Origin: Neorhizobium sp. UBA7851
GTDB lineage: Bacteria > Pseudomonadota > Alphaproteobacteria > Rhizobiales > Rhizobiaceae
Assembly: GCA_002500765.1 (NCBI GenBank)
Contig: DLSX01000112.1
Location: 4,622 to 35,143 of the forward strand
Direction of reading: 5' to 3'
DNA: 30,522 bases
Shown: positions 15,721 through 25,383 of the stretch, in pieces
Layout of the letters: each line of letters opens with the position of its first letter
How positions within the stretch are numbered: the stretch's first letter is position 1
The notes under the pieces: model-generated
What the model saw: only the letters and a program-made list of their open reading frames with translations
Told to the model about the DNA's origin: nothing
Database searches by the model: none
Translations under genes and position numbers: made by a program

Positions 15721-15894
15721 GGGCCTACTCCTGCTCTATTTCGCAAAGCCGGTCGCCATCCCCACGGCGTCCGATATCACTACCAACTTAGTCGGGATAA
15801 AGCGCCTGTAAAGCCCCGTCGCTGAAGGAAGCTGTGACAAGCCAAGTTTTCGGCCCGCAGGAAATACGGCAGGCATTCTTTTCAGGTGGCGATT

Positions 15895-16170
15895 TCAGCC
15901 ATCTCGCAGCGCATAATGCGTTCTCAGCGTACGCACCTCCCGCTTGACAATGCGAAGCTGTCCGCCCGGCTCGCACAGTGCATTCAGTTCTCGCAGCACA
16001 AGCGCATGAGCAACACCGAAAATCCGGGCGAAACTGCGGCTGTCGCAGGCGGTCCCGAGCTCGGCCGCAACGACCAGCGCCGCCTGCATCGATGTCAGCC
16101 TTGCGTCTTTCGCCTGTTTTTCCTCGACAAGCGAAAGGAACTGCTCGGCACCATCCACGCTTTCGTTCAC
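15895..16170 (-). CDS. Small protein overlapping the YdeP-type gene, winged-helix-like
   Basis: A 91-residue protein that I do not recognise by name. The middle (SMQAALVVAAELG, then DSRSFARIFGVAHALVLREL) looks like two helices of a small winged-helix fold, followed by a hairpin-like LRIVKREVRTLRTHYALRDG. It starts with GTG that overlaps the stop of the upstream molybdopterin gene as GTGA, and has only a weak ribosome binding site, so it is probably translated by coupling. That tight link suggests it serves the YdeP-type enzyme, for example in its regulation or maturation. It has no cysteine-rich FdhD-like motif. The 174 bp after it, up to the FAD/NAD(P) gene start, show no gene. Confidence 0.65.
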   Translation of the reverse strand: MNESVDGAEQFLSLVEEKQAKDARLTSMQAALVVAAELGTACDSRSFARIFGVAHALVLRELNALCEPGGQLRIVKREVRTLRTHYALRDG

Positions 16171-18461
16171 GTGGCTTCACGCCTGCGCAAAGAGACCATG
16201 ATCGACTTCGAGGTCGGCGTATCGCTTTCGTCTCCGGCGCTGCCCAGCGGCACGAGAACGTTCAGTTCGGGATAGTAACCGGCGATGCTGCCGCGCGGAA
16301 TGTCATAGGGCACGAAGCGGAAATCCCGCGCCACGCGGGAGATGCCATCATCGTAATCGGTAACGACGTCCATCCGGTCACCGGCTTCCGCGCCGAGTGC
16401 CTTCAGGTCTTCGGGATGGATGAAGATAACCTGGCGCTCGCCATAGACACCCCGATAGCGGTCATCGAGACCATAGACGGTGGTATTGTACTGATCATGC
16501 GAGCGGAAGGTCTGCAGCGCGAAACGACCGCCGCCCTTGCGGGCGCGCTGGTGCACGGTTTCCTGCGGCAGGGCGACAGCCGAAAACGATGCCTTGCCCG
16601 CCGGCGTGTTCCATTCGCGATGGGAAGCCGTATTGCGCAAGAGAAAGCCGCGCGGCTTGCGGACACGGGCGTTGAAGTCGTCAAAGCCCGGAATGGTCGC
16701 CGCGATGTGATCGCGGATGAAATCGTAGTCGTCGGCAAGAGCCGCCCAGCGCACGACGTCTGTGCCGACGGTCGCTTCGGCAATGCCGGCGATGATGGCC
16801 ACTTCCGAAAGGAGATGCGGTGAAGCCGGGCGGTTGATGCCCGCTGAACCATGCACCATGCTCATCGAATCCTCGACGGTGACAAGTTGCGAATTGCCGA
16901 GAGAATTCAGATCCATCTCGGTCCGCCCGAGGCACGGCAGTATATAGGACACCTCGCCCGGCATCAGATGCGAATGGTTCGGCTTCGTCGCGATATTGAC
17001 GGTGAGCTTCATCCGGCCGAGCGCAGTCTCGACCAGCGTACTATCGGGCGTGGCCCGGGCGAAATTGCCGCCAAGCCCGATAAAGGCCTGTGCAGAACCA
17101 TCCAGCATCGCGCCGATCGCGGAAAGCACGTTATGCCCATCGGCACGCGGTGCGGTGAAACCGAAGTGCCTTTCCAGCGCATCGAGGAAAGCGGCAGGCG
17201 GCTTTTCGTTGATGCCGACAGTGCGGTCTCCCTGCACGTTGGAATGGCCGCGCACCGGGCAGAGGCCGGCCCCTTGCCTTCCGACATTGCCGCGCAGAAA
17301 CATGAAATTGGAGATTTCGCGGATCGTCGCCACCGAATGGACATGCTGGGTGACGCCCATCGCCCATGTGCAGATGACTTTGTCGGCCTTCATGTAGACG
17401 GCCGCGGCACGCTCGATTTCCGCGCGCGTCAGGCCCGACTGATCCTCGATCTCGATCCAGGTCGTGGCATCGACGGCGGCGCGATATTCGGAAAAGCCGA
17501 CGCAATGCTCGGCGATGAAGCCGTGGTCGAGAACCGGAGTATCACCCGCGGCAACGGCTGCGTCTTCGGCGGCGAAGACAGCTTTGGCCATGCCGCGAAC
17601 GGCGGCCATATCGCCACCGAGACGCGGCTGGTAATAATGGCTGGCGATCTCCGTCGAGCCGCCACGCAGCATCTCGATCTTGTCCTGGGGGTCGGAGAAA
17701 CGTTCGAGACCCTTTTCGCGGATCGGGTTGAACACCACCACATCGGCACCACGCATCGCCGCACGGCGCAGGTCGCCCAGCATGCGGGGGTGATTTGTGC
17801 CTGGGTTCTGGCCGATGACGAAGATCGCATCCGCCTTCTCGAAATCCTCCAGAAGCACCGTGCCCTTGCCGACGCCGATCGACTGTTTCAACGCGACGCC
17901 GCTCGCCTCGTGGCACATGTTCGAGCAGTCGGGAAAATTGTTCGTGCCATAAACGCGCACGAACAGCTGGTAGAGATAGGCGGCCTCGTTGCTGGCACGA
18001 CCGGACGTGTAGAACTCCGCCCGGTCGGGACTATCGAGGCTCTGGAGGATAGCCCCGATCTCGGAAAAGGCGTCCTCCCACGCGACCGGCAGATAGCGGT
18101 CGCTTGCCGCATCATAACGCATCGGATGGGTCAGCCGGCCGTTGAGCTCCAGTTCGTAATCGCTCAGCTTGCGCAGCTCGGACACCGTATTGGCGGCGAA
18201 AAAGGCGGGCGTGGCGCGCTTTTCCGTCGCCTCCCAGGACACGGCCTTGACGCCGTTCTCGCAGAATTCGAAGGAAGATCCGTGTTCGGGATCACCCCAG
18301 GCACAGCCGGGGCAATCGAATCCGTCCGGCTGGTTTGCCTTCAACATGGTGCGGGCGCCGGAGAGCGGCGATCCGCTTTCGAGAAGCCGTTTGCCACAGC
18401 TTTTCAACGCGCCCCAGCCGCCAGCGGCCGAGGATTTCTTGCCAATGAACGATGCAGTCAT
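16167..18461 (-). CDS. FdhF/YdeP-family molybdopterin oxidoreductase
   Basis: A 764-residue molybdopterin enzyme like E. coli YdeP. The N terminus AAGGWGALKS and DGFDCPGCAWGDPEH (C50, C53) with C67 (FEFCENG) match that family and probably hold an iron-sulfur cluster. The cofactor region has FYTSGRASNEAAYLYQ, then C182 in DCSNMCHEAS as the likely molybdenum ligand (cysteine, not selenocysteine), and RGHSNVQGDRTVGI. The C-terminal molydop-binding domain contains RSHDQYNTTVYGLDDRYRGV. No twin-arginine signal is present, so it is cytosolic. The substrate is unknown; E. coli YdeP has been linked to acid resistance. An in-frame TGA upstream forces the start to the ATG at 18461, yet no ribosome binding site precedes it; a perfect palindrome sits there instead. 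It is followed by the overlapping 91-aa gene and preceded by the DUF779 gene at 83 bp. Confidence 0.9.
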   Translation of the reverse strand: MTASFIGKKSSAAGGWGALKSCGKRLLESGSPLSGARTMLKANQPDGFDCPGCAWGDPEHGSSFEFCENGVKAVSWEATEKRATPAFFAANTVSELRKLSDYELELNGRLTHPMRYDAASDRYLPVAWEDAFSEIGAILQSLDSPDRAEFYTSGRASNEAAYLYQLFVRVYGTNNFPDCSNMCHEASGVALKQSIGVGKGTVLLEDFEKADAIFVIGQNPGTNHPRMLGDLRRAAMRGADVVVFNPIREKGLERFSDPQDKIEMLRGGSTEIASHYYQPRLGGDMAAVRGMAKAVFAAEDAAVAAGDTPVLDHGFIAEHCVGFSEYRAAVDATTWIEIEDQSGLTRAEIERAAAVYMKADKVICTWAMGVTQHVHSVATIREISNFMFLRGNVGRQGAGLCPVRGHSNVQGDRTVGINEKPPAAFLDALERHFGFTAPRADGHNVLSAIGAMLDGSAQAFIGLGGNFARATPDSTLVETALGRMKLTVNIATKPNHSHLMPGEVSYILPCLGRTEMDLNSLGNSQLVTVEDSMSMVHGSAGINRPASPHLLSEVAIIAGIAEATVGTDVVRWAALADDYDFIRDHIAATIPGFDDFNARVRKPRGFLLRNTASHREWNTPAGKASFSAVALPQETVHQRARKGGGRFALQTFRSHDQYNTTVYGLDDRYRGVYGERQVIFIHPEDLKALGAEAGDRMDVVTDYDDGISRVARDFRFVPYDIPRGSIAGYYPELNVLVPLGSAGDESDTPTSKSIMVSLRRREAT

Positions 18462-18471
18462 GACGAATGCT

Positions 18472-18487
18472 ATTGACGATCGTCAAT
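18472..18487. promoter_or_regulatory. Perfect 16-bp palindrome at the YdeP-type gene start
   Basis: ATTGACGATCGTCAAT reads identically on both strands. Its near edge is 10 bases from the start codon at 18461, where a ribosome binding site should be. It looks like the operator of a dimeric regulator (MarR- or GntR-like sites have this shape). Which protein binds it is not known. Confidence 0.6.
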
Positions 18488-18544
18488 GACGCTTCAAGCC
18501 GGCTGTTCATATGGATCGATAGACAAAACCTATCAACAGCTTCG

Positions 18545-18925
18545 TCACCCGACCCGCGGTACGATACAGGCCTCACCACCACCGAAAATACGCGAGCGGC
18601 TGAGGAAACGCTTCTCCCGTCCGTTATCGAGCGAGAACATGCCTCCCCGGCCCGGCACGACATCGATGATCAATTGCGTATGCTTCCACGCCTCGAACTG
18701 GCTGCCGCTGATATAGACCGGCACGCCGCCGATCTCGCCCAGCTTCACGTCATGGTCGCCGATGATGAAATCATCCGCAGGGTAACACATCGGCGATGAC
18801 CCGTCGCAGCAGCCGCCCGACTGGTGAAACAGGATTTCGGGATAATCCTGCCGGATTTCGGCGATGAGATCGAGTGCCGCATCGGTGGCGGTGACACGCG
18901 GCTCGCCGTTGACATGAGTATTCAT
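18545..18925 (-). CDS. DUF779 family protein
   Basis: A 126-residue soluble protein of the DUF779 family. It has the family's cysteine cluster C39-C40 and C47 in HQSGGCCDGSSPMCYP, suitable for metal binding, and the later GSQFEAWKHTQLIIDVVPGRG block. The reaction is unknown; genes of this family usually sit beside acetaldehyde or other aldehyde dehydrogenases, as here. GGGAGGAG lies 5 bases before the ATG, a strong ribosome binding site. It is 29 bp downstream of the small membrane protein gene and about 0.7 kb downstream of the aldehyde dehydrogenase, all on the minus strand. The YdeP-type gene follows after 83 bp that include the palindrome. Confidence 0.85.
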   Translation of the reverse strand: MNTHVNGEPRVTATDAALDLIAEIRQDYPEILFHQSGGCCDGSSPMCYPADDFIIGDHDVKLGEIGGVPVYISGSQFEAWKHTQLIIDVVPGRGGMFSLDNGREKRFLSRSRIFGGGEACIVPRVG

Positions 18926-18954
18926 GGCCTCTCCTCCCGGAGTGCGATTTAAGC

Positions 18955-19284
18955 TCAGGCGATGAGCTGGATGAAGTCTATCACAATAGCCAGGAAAACA
19001 CCCGAGACAGTCATCGCCAAGCCCAGAAGGAATATCCGGCTTGCCTTGTCATAGACCCGTCGTTGCAGTGAATCGTGCCGTAAAAAGATGACGAGAGAAC
19101 TCCCCTGCGTGATGATCCCGGCAGACAGCAAAAGCATTGTCGGCAGGTCAATCAGGGTCCAGGGAACCGGATTTTGTGCCCATTGGCTTAGAAACGTAAG
19201 CGAGAACGAGAGAATGATCCCAACAACGGTCAGCGTGCCGTTGCGGAAGAGCATTTCTACCAGCGGTTCGTTTTCATTCGACAT
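18955..19284 (-). CDS. Small membrane protein, three predicted TM segments
   Basis: A 109-residue protein that I do not recognise. Hydrophobic segments lie at about 13-35 (GTLTVVGIILSFSLTFLSQW), 43-67 and 83-107, with a short basic loop (RHDSLQRRVYDKASR) between the second and third. The acidic N terminus (MSNENEPLVEM) has no cleavable signal. It lies between the aldehyde dehydrogenase and DUF779 genes on the same strand, with 29 bp to DUF779. The ribosome binding site is poor (GAGATG). An intergenic repeat separates it from the aldehyde dehydrogenase, so it may start a new transcript. Function is unknown. Confidence 0.6.
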   Translation of the reverse strand: MSNENEPLVEMLFRNGTLTVVGIILSFSLTFLSQWAQNPVPWTLIDLPTMLLLSAGIITQGSSLVIFLRHDSLQRRVYDKASRIFLLGLAMTVSGVFLAIVIDFIQLIA

Positions 19285-19414
19285 CGCGGAACATCTCGAC
19301 TGTCGGAGCCTGACTGCCTATCGAATATTCCTTTCTCAAGAATTTCAAGGGTGGCTGACGGACAAGAAAGCTGGGCAGGAGTGTTCTTCCCTGCCGCGCC
19401 GTCGGGGGGCGCTT

Positions 19415-19554
19415 GCCCCTCATCCGCCTGCCGGCACCTTTTCCCCGTTTTGACGGGGAGAAGGAGGATGTGGCACTGCTTCGCCCCAATCTCCGACGTC
19501 AAGCAAGGCAAGTCCCCTCTCCCCGCAAGCAGGGAGAGGGTTAGGTTGAGGGGC
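19415..19554. repeat. Rhizobial intergenic palindromic repeat, copy 2 (complete)
   Basis: This is the intact version of the element cut off at the left end of the window. It opens GCCCCTCATCC, carries a first palindrome (TTTTCCCCGTTTTGACGGGGAGAA), a non-conserved middle, then CCCTCTCCCCGC-N-AGGGAGAGGG and closes TTAGGTTGAGGGGC, complementary to the opening. The 321-bp gap 19285-19605 between the small membrane gene and the aldehyde dehydrogenase holds this element and no gene. Confidence 0.85.
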
Positions 19555-19605
19555 AGGCCGCAAGTACCGGCCATCCAGCCCCGACAATCAATCTCAAGCC
19601 TTCCC

Positions 19606-21114
<1,509 letters not shown>

Positions 21115-21223
21115 GTCATCCTCCCTTGATGTGCTGGCTTGCCGGTTCTTTGACCAGGCCCGAGAGGAAATCTGCGTCGTCCCGTTCTTGACGAAAAGCA
21201 GGTCGCGACGATATGGCGGCGCA

Positions 21224-21247
21224 CACTGTCGCACCCTTGCTACAGTG
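21224..21247. promoter_or_regulatory. Inverted repeat CACTGT-N12-ACAGTG upstream of the aldehyde dehydrogenase
   Basis: CACTGT at 21224-21229 and ACAGTG at 21242-21247 are exact complements with 12 bases between. The site lies 110-133 bases upstream of the aldehyde dehydrogenase start, between it and the AcoR-like regulator. Position and symmetry suit an operator or activator site for that regulator. No clear -24/-12 sigma-54 promoter follows it. Confidence 0.45.
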
Positions 21248-21291
21248 GAGCACAGCAAACCATGCGGCAGCGCAGCAGAATTCGATTTAGC

Positions 21292-22245
21292 TCAATGCAG
21301 GCCGAAACGGTTCATCTTGCGGTGAAGCGTCGCCCGGCTCATGCCGAGCGCGATCGCCGCCTGCGAGACATTGCCATTGGTACGCGACAGCGCGCGCATC
21401 AGTGCCGCTCGCTCCGCTTCAACCAGATCCTGCCGATCATCGGCCCTGTTTTCATCGAGAGCATCCGCCGCCGGAATGCCCGCAGCGATACGGGTATCGT
21501 CCAGTGAAAGCGCCAGACGCGCGGCGCGTGTCGCCCCGATGACGAGATCGTTGCGATCGACCGCCAGAAGTGCTGCCGCAGCATGTGGCGCCTGAGGCAC
21601 CATCAGGAAACGCGCGCCGGGAAAGGCGGAACGGAACAGGTTGAGTTCGATCCGCAGCGCTGCATCGCGCACCGTCTGCGCAAGGATAGAAAGCACCATT
21701 TCATTGACATCGTCCCGGCATGTGGAAATGTCGAGAGCCGCCGCCACTTCGCCGCGATGATCGCGGATCGGCGCGGTGGTGCAGCTCAGCCCGGTATTGG
21801 ACGAGAAGAAATGCTGGTCGCGAAAGATCGACACGGCCCGCTCATCGGCCAGCGCAGTGCCGATACCGTTGGTCCCGATACTGGCTTCGGTCCAGATCGC
21901 GGCTGTCCACAGGCCGAGATCATGGAAGGCCCTGTCATCACCGGCAGAGCCGCGCCGTTCGAGCGCCACACCGTTCCGGTCGGTCAGAAGCAGGCAGCAA
22001 CCCGACTTTCCGACAGAGGAAAACAGCTTGTCCATTTCCTCGCGCGCTTCAACGATCAAGCGTTCCGACGCCTGCCGTGTCTGGCGAAACTCGCCGTCGG
22101 TGAGACGCTGGGGTGTACGTTCCTGCTCCGGCGCCAGATGGTGCATGACCATGCAGCGCCGCCACGAAGCGACCACCGGCGAACTGGCCGCAGCGGACTG
22201 GGCCGAGGCATAAACCTCGTCCGCATGCAGGGAAACAGGATGCAT
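21292..22245 (-). CDS. AcoR-like regulator with GAF and Fis-type HTH but no AAA+ domain
   Basis: A 317-residue regulator. Residues ~20-200 match the N-terminal sensor of AcoR/DhaR-type activators: SSPVVASWRRC, LLLTDRNGVALERRG, then the GAF hallmark WTEASIGTNGIGTAL at 118-132. A short PAS-like stretch (LLAVDRNDLVIGATRAAR) follows, and a Fis-type helix-turn-helix ends the protein (GNVSQAAIALGMSRATLHRK, 291-310). The AAA+ domain that makes such proteins sigma-54 activators (Walker A, GAFTGA) is absent, so it should work with another sigma factor or as a repressor. The start at 22245 has GGGAGGAG just upstream; the longer frame to 22275 is less likely. It controls, by position, the aldehyde dehydrogenase downstream and may sense the aldehyde or an alcohol. 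Confidence 0.85.
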   Translation of the reverse strand: MHPVSLHADEVYASAQSAAASSPVVASWRRCMVMHHLAPEQERTPQRLTDGEFRQTRQASERLIVEAREEMDKLFSSVGKSGCCLLLTDRNGVALERRGSAGDDRAFHDLGLWTAAIWTEASIGTNGIGTALADERAVSIFRDQHFFSSNTGLSCTTAPIRDHRGEVAAALDISTCRDDVNEMVLSILAQTVRDAALRIELNLFRSAFPGARFLMVPQAPHAAAALLAVDRNDLVIGATRAARLALSLDDTRIAAGIPAADALDENRADDRQDLVEAERAALMRALSRTNGNVSQAAIALGMSRATLHRKMNRFGLH

Positions 22246-22344
22246 GGGCTCCTCCCAGGCGAATGCTTGCATCAAGTTTCGCTAAAAAGCCGATGCTTTG
22301 CAATCGTCAACCAGCCGGCCCACGAACTATTTATCGACATACCA

Positions 22345-22368
22345 CATGCGCCCTGTCATGCGCCCTGT
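22345..22368. repeat. Two tandem copies of a 12-bp unit
   Basis: CATGCGCCCTGT is repeated exactly at 22345-22356 and 22357-22368, followed by a partial third copy CATGCGGCATGG. The repeat runs into the stop codon of the DapA-family gene (TGA at 22370-22368). It lies 100-123 bases upstream of the AcoR-like regulator start. Replication slippage is enough to explain it. Confidence 0.6.
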
Positions 22369-23273
22369 CATGCGGCATGGCGCGTCGAAGGCTCGCATCT
22401 GGCGAAAGGCGCAAAGGCGCGCCGCACCCGCAGGATTATTTCCGGTTCGGCGGCCACCAATGGCAGGCGCACATCCGCCGCGGACTGATGCAGGAAGAAC
22501 TGCGCCTCCTTCAACGCTGCGACGTCATCCACATCGACGGCCGTAGCGGCAACCGACATGGCCTGCAGAGGAGAATTGCAGCCCCCGCCGCGCTCAGTCA
22601 TTGCCACCATGGTCTGGACGGGAGACGGAATGATATTGGCCAGGGCCGACAAAGCTCCGTGGCCGCCCATGTCGAGGAATTCCATCAGCTCCCCGTCACC
22701 TCTCGACAGATGCGAGAACCGGTTCTTCAGCCACGCCGGCAAGCCAGCGAAATGCTCGAACCGCCCCGCTCCGTGGCAGATGCCGACAACGGCATCGATT
22801 TCGGCAAGCGCCTCCACCAGCGCCGGACCGTAGTCCTTCGCCGTACGCCCCGGGTCGTCATCGACGACTATCGGAAGATTGACCGCCGCGGCGATCTCGC
22901 GAAAGTGAGCGCTAACGCCTTTCAGCGTCGGTTTCGAATAATAGGGCACCGTCACCAGCAAGGCGTCCGCGCCAAGCCTTTCGGCACGGCGGCATCTCTC
23001 GATCGTCTTTGCGGTGCAACTCGTTCCGGCCGCAACGATGACGCTCATGTGTGGCCGGCCACGGAAAACTGCGGTTTTCAGAAGGGTTTCGCGCTCATCC
23101 GCACCAAGCGTCGGCCCTTCGCCGATAACGTCGCAAACGATGACACCATCAACGCCGGCAATGATCTGCCGATCGATCGCCGCCTCGAATGCCCCCATAT
23201 CGACACGCCCCTCGGCAAACGGTGTCAGCAGGGGTGTGTAAGTTTGACGCCTTGCGCGAAGGAAGGATGTCAT
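22368..23273 (-). CDS. DapA-family protein without the Schiff-base lysine
   Basis: A 301-residue protein with the dihydrodipicolinate synthase/N-acetylneuraminate lyase barrel: YTPLLTPFAEGRVD at the start, GVIVCDVIGEGPTL at 43-56, LLVTVPYYSKPTLKG at 105-119 with Y111-Y112, and VDDDPGRTA at 137-145 with R143. The strand that normally reads VGIKEA(S/T)G and carries the catalytic lysine is VVGICHGAG here, so C166 replaces the lysine (TGC codon checked). The GTTGE substrate loop is also changed, to DVIGE (V49-I50 for the two threonines). Ordinary aldolase chemistry is therefore unlikely. AGGAG lies 7 bases before the ATG at 23273; the longer frame to 23315 is not supported. It is divergent from kup. 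Its role may be regulatory or a different reaction. Confidence 0.85.
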   Translation of the reverse strand: MTSFLRARRQTYTPLLTPFAEGRVDMGAFEAAIDRQIIAGVDGVIVCDVIGEGPTLGADERETLLKTAVFRGRPHMSVIVAAGTSCTAKTIERCRRAERLGADALLVTVPYYSKPTLKGVSAHFREIAAAVNLPIVVDDDPGRTAKDYGPALVEALAEIDAVVGICHGAGRFEHFAGLPAWLKNRFSHLSRGDGELMEFLDMGGHGALSALANIIPSPVQTMVAMTERGGGCNSPLQAMSVAATAVDVDDVAALKEAQFFLHQSAADVRLPLVAAEPEIILRVRRAFAPFARCEPSTRHAA

Positions 23274-23455
23274 GGTTTGGCTCCTGTTTTTACGGGAACC
23301 AACATTGCCCTGCACGCATAGGATTTCGATATGTGGGGCGAGACTATGACATCAAAGTCTTATATACATCCATTTGCCTTGACCGCGGCGATGCACCATA
23401 TTCCGCGCCAGACACGTAAACCGAACGACACCTTGGCCCTGCGCCTGGAGACTTT

Positions 23456-25369
23456 ATGACCGCATCGCATGCCGCTGATTCCGATCAATCTTCGGAGACT
23501 CGCAAATTCCTTGTGTTGCTGATTGGGTCTATCGGGGTCGTTTACGGCGACATCGGGACGAGCCCGCTTTACGCCTTTCGCGAGGCTTTGCGCCCGTTTG
23601 CCGCCAATGGCATCCAGGATGAGCAAGTCATCGGCCTGATCTCGCTGATGGTCTGGACGCTGACCATCATCGTCACCTTCAAATACGTCCTCTTTCTGCT
23701 GCGCGCCGACAATGACGGCGAAGGCGGCACCTTGTCATTGCTGGCGCTTCTGATGAAGAAGACCGGGAGCTATATGCCGGTGCTTTTCTTCGCCGGCCTG
23801 ATCGGCTCGGCGCTGTTCATCGGCGACGCAATGATTACGCCTGCGCTATCGGTCATGTCCGCGCTCGAGGGCATGAAGCTTATTACCCCCGCCTTCTCGG
23901 ATTACGTTCTGCCGCTTTCCGCCGCCATCATGGTCTGTCTTTTCATGGTGCAATCCAAGGGTACGGCGGCGGTCATGAAGTTTTTCGGACCGATCACTGT
24001 CGTCTGGTTCCTTGCCATGGCCTGGGGCGGCCTCATCCATATCGGCGACGACTGGACGATCCTACAGGCGCTCAACCCGCTCAATGCGCTCTGGTTCATT
24101 ACCCATGCAGGCTGGGCAGGCCTGATCGTGCTCGGCGCCGTCTTCCTGACCGTTACCGGCGCCGAAGCGCTTTATGCCGACCTCGGGCATTTCGGCCGCA
24201 AGCCGATCAGCGTCGCCTGGTTCATCCTGGTTTTCCCGGCGCTGGCGCTCAACTATCTCGGCCAGGGCGCCCTTGTGCTTGCCGATCCGACCAAGATTTC
24301 CAACCCGTTCTACCTGCTTTATCCCGACTGGGCGCTGCTGCCGATGGTGATCCTCGCCACCATGGCGACGATTATTGCCAGCCAAGCCGTCATCACCGGC
24401 GCCTTCTCGCTGGCCCGCCAGGCCGTCCATCTCGGCTTCCTGCCGCGCCTTGCGATCAAGTTCACCTCCGAGACCAATACCGGGCAGATCTATGTCCCGG
24501 CCGTCAACATGATCCTGTTCCTCGGCGTCATCATCCTGATCTTCTCTTTCGGGGATTCGGAATCGCTTGCCACCGCCTATGGTATCTCGGTCACCGGCGC
24601 GATGGTGGTCACTTCGTTGATGTCCTTCCAGTTCCTGCGCGCCGTCTGGGGTTACAAGGCGATTACGGCCGCAATCCTTCTCGCCCCGCTTTTTGCAATC
24701 GAAGTCGTGTTCCTGACAGCGAACCTGTTCAAGATACACGATGGCGGCTGGGTGCCGGTCATGCTGGCGCTGGTCATCATGCTGACCATGTGGACCTGGA
24801 CCAAGGGCTCCAAATATCTGAAGGAAAAAACCGCCAGGAACGACATTCCGCTGGAAACCTTCATCAATTCGATCGAAAGCTCAATCGAACGGGAAACCGC
24901 GAGCGCTCCCGTGACCGTGCCGGGAACCGCGATATTCCTGACCAGCGTTCCCGACCGCACGCCCGCCGTCTTGCTGCATAACCTTAAACACAATCACGTT
25001 CTGCACGAACAGAACGTCATCCTGACCATCTGGACGCAGGACAAGCCCTATGTGCCGCAGCAGGATCGTGTCGAGATGACCAGACTGTCGAAGCGCTTCA
25101 TCCGCCTCGACATCACCTTCGGCTATATGGACGAGCCCAACGTCGCCAAGGCGCTGACGGTCTGCAAGAAGAAGGGTTTCAAGTTCGAGATCATGCAGAC
25201 CTCCTTCTATCTCGGTCGCCGAAACCTGATCGAGACGCCGAATACCGGCCTGCCGCGCTGGCAGGAAAAGCTCTATATCATCCTCGCCGATTTCGGCATC
25301 GACCCTTCCGCCTATTTCAAGCTGCCGCCGAACCGCGTGGTGGAACTTGGTGAGCAGGTGGCGATTTAG
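23456..25369 (+). CDS. kup: Kup-family low-affinity potassium transporter
   Basis: A 637-residue Kup/HAK/KT potassium uptake protein, driven by proton symport. The signature GVVYGDIGTSPLYAFREA lies at 27-44, GDAMITPALSVMSALEGMKL and TGAEALYADLGHFGRKPI follow, and about 12 membrane segments end near residue 460. A cytosolic tail of ~175 residues follows, as in E. coli Kup (622 residues). GGAG lies 6 bases before the ATG. It is divergent from the DapA-family gene, and a CorA-family gene follows after 75 bp. With kdpDE-ptsN beyond, it forms a cation-homeostasis neighbourhood. Rhizobia often have several kup copies, so the paralogue is not specified. Confidence 0.96.
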   Translation: MTASHAADSDQSSETRKFLVLLIGSIGVVYGDIGTSPLYAFREALRPFAANGIQDEQVIGLISLMVWTLTIIVTFKYVLFLLRADNDGEGGTLSLLALLMKKTGSYMPVLFFAGLIGSALFIGDAMITPALSVMSALEGMKLITPAFSDYVLPLSAAIMVCLFMVQSKGTAAVMKFFGPITVVWFLAMAWGGLIHIGDDWTILQALNPLNALWFITHAGWAGLIVLGAVFLTVTGAEALYADLGHFGRKPISVAWFILVFPALALNYLGQGALVLADPTKISNPFYLLYPDWALLPMVILATMATIIASQAVITGAFSLARQAVHLGFLPRLAIKFTSETNTGQIYVPAVNMILFLGVIILIFSFGDSESLATAYGISVTGAMVVTSLMSFQFLRAVWGYKAITAAILLAPLFAIEVVFLTANLFKIHDGGWVPVMLALVIMLTMWTWTKGSKYLKEKTARNDIPLETFINSIESSIERETASAPVTVPGTAIFLTSVPDRTPAVLLHNLKHNHVLHEQNVILTIWTQDKPYVPQQDRVEMTRLSKRFIRLDITFGYMDEPNVAKALTVCKKKGFKFEIMQTSFYLGRRNLIETPNTGLPRWQEKLYIILADFGIDPSAYFKLPPNRVVELGEQVAI

Positions 25370-25383
25370 GGTCCAAACTCAAG

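Noticed and set aside
21115..21291. Sigma-54 promoter for the aldehyde dehydrogenase
   Set aside because: No GG-N10-GC pair with TGGCAC/TTGC character was found by eye, and the adjacent regulator lacks the AAA+ domain needed.
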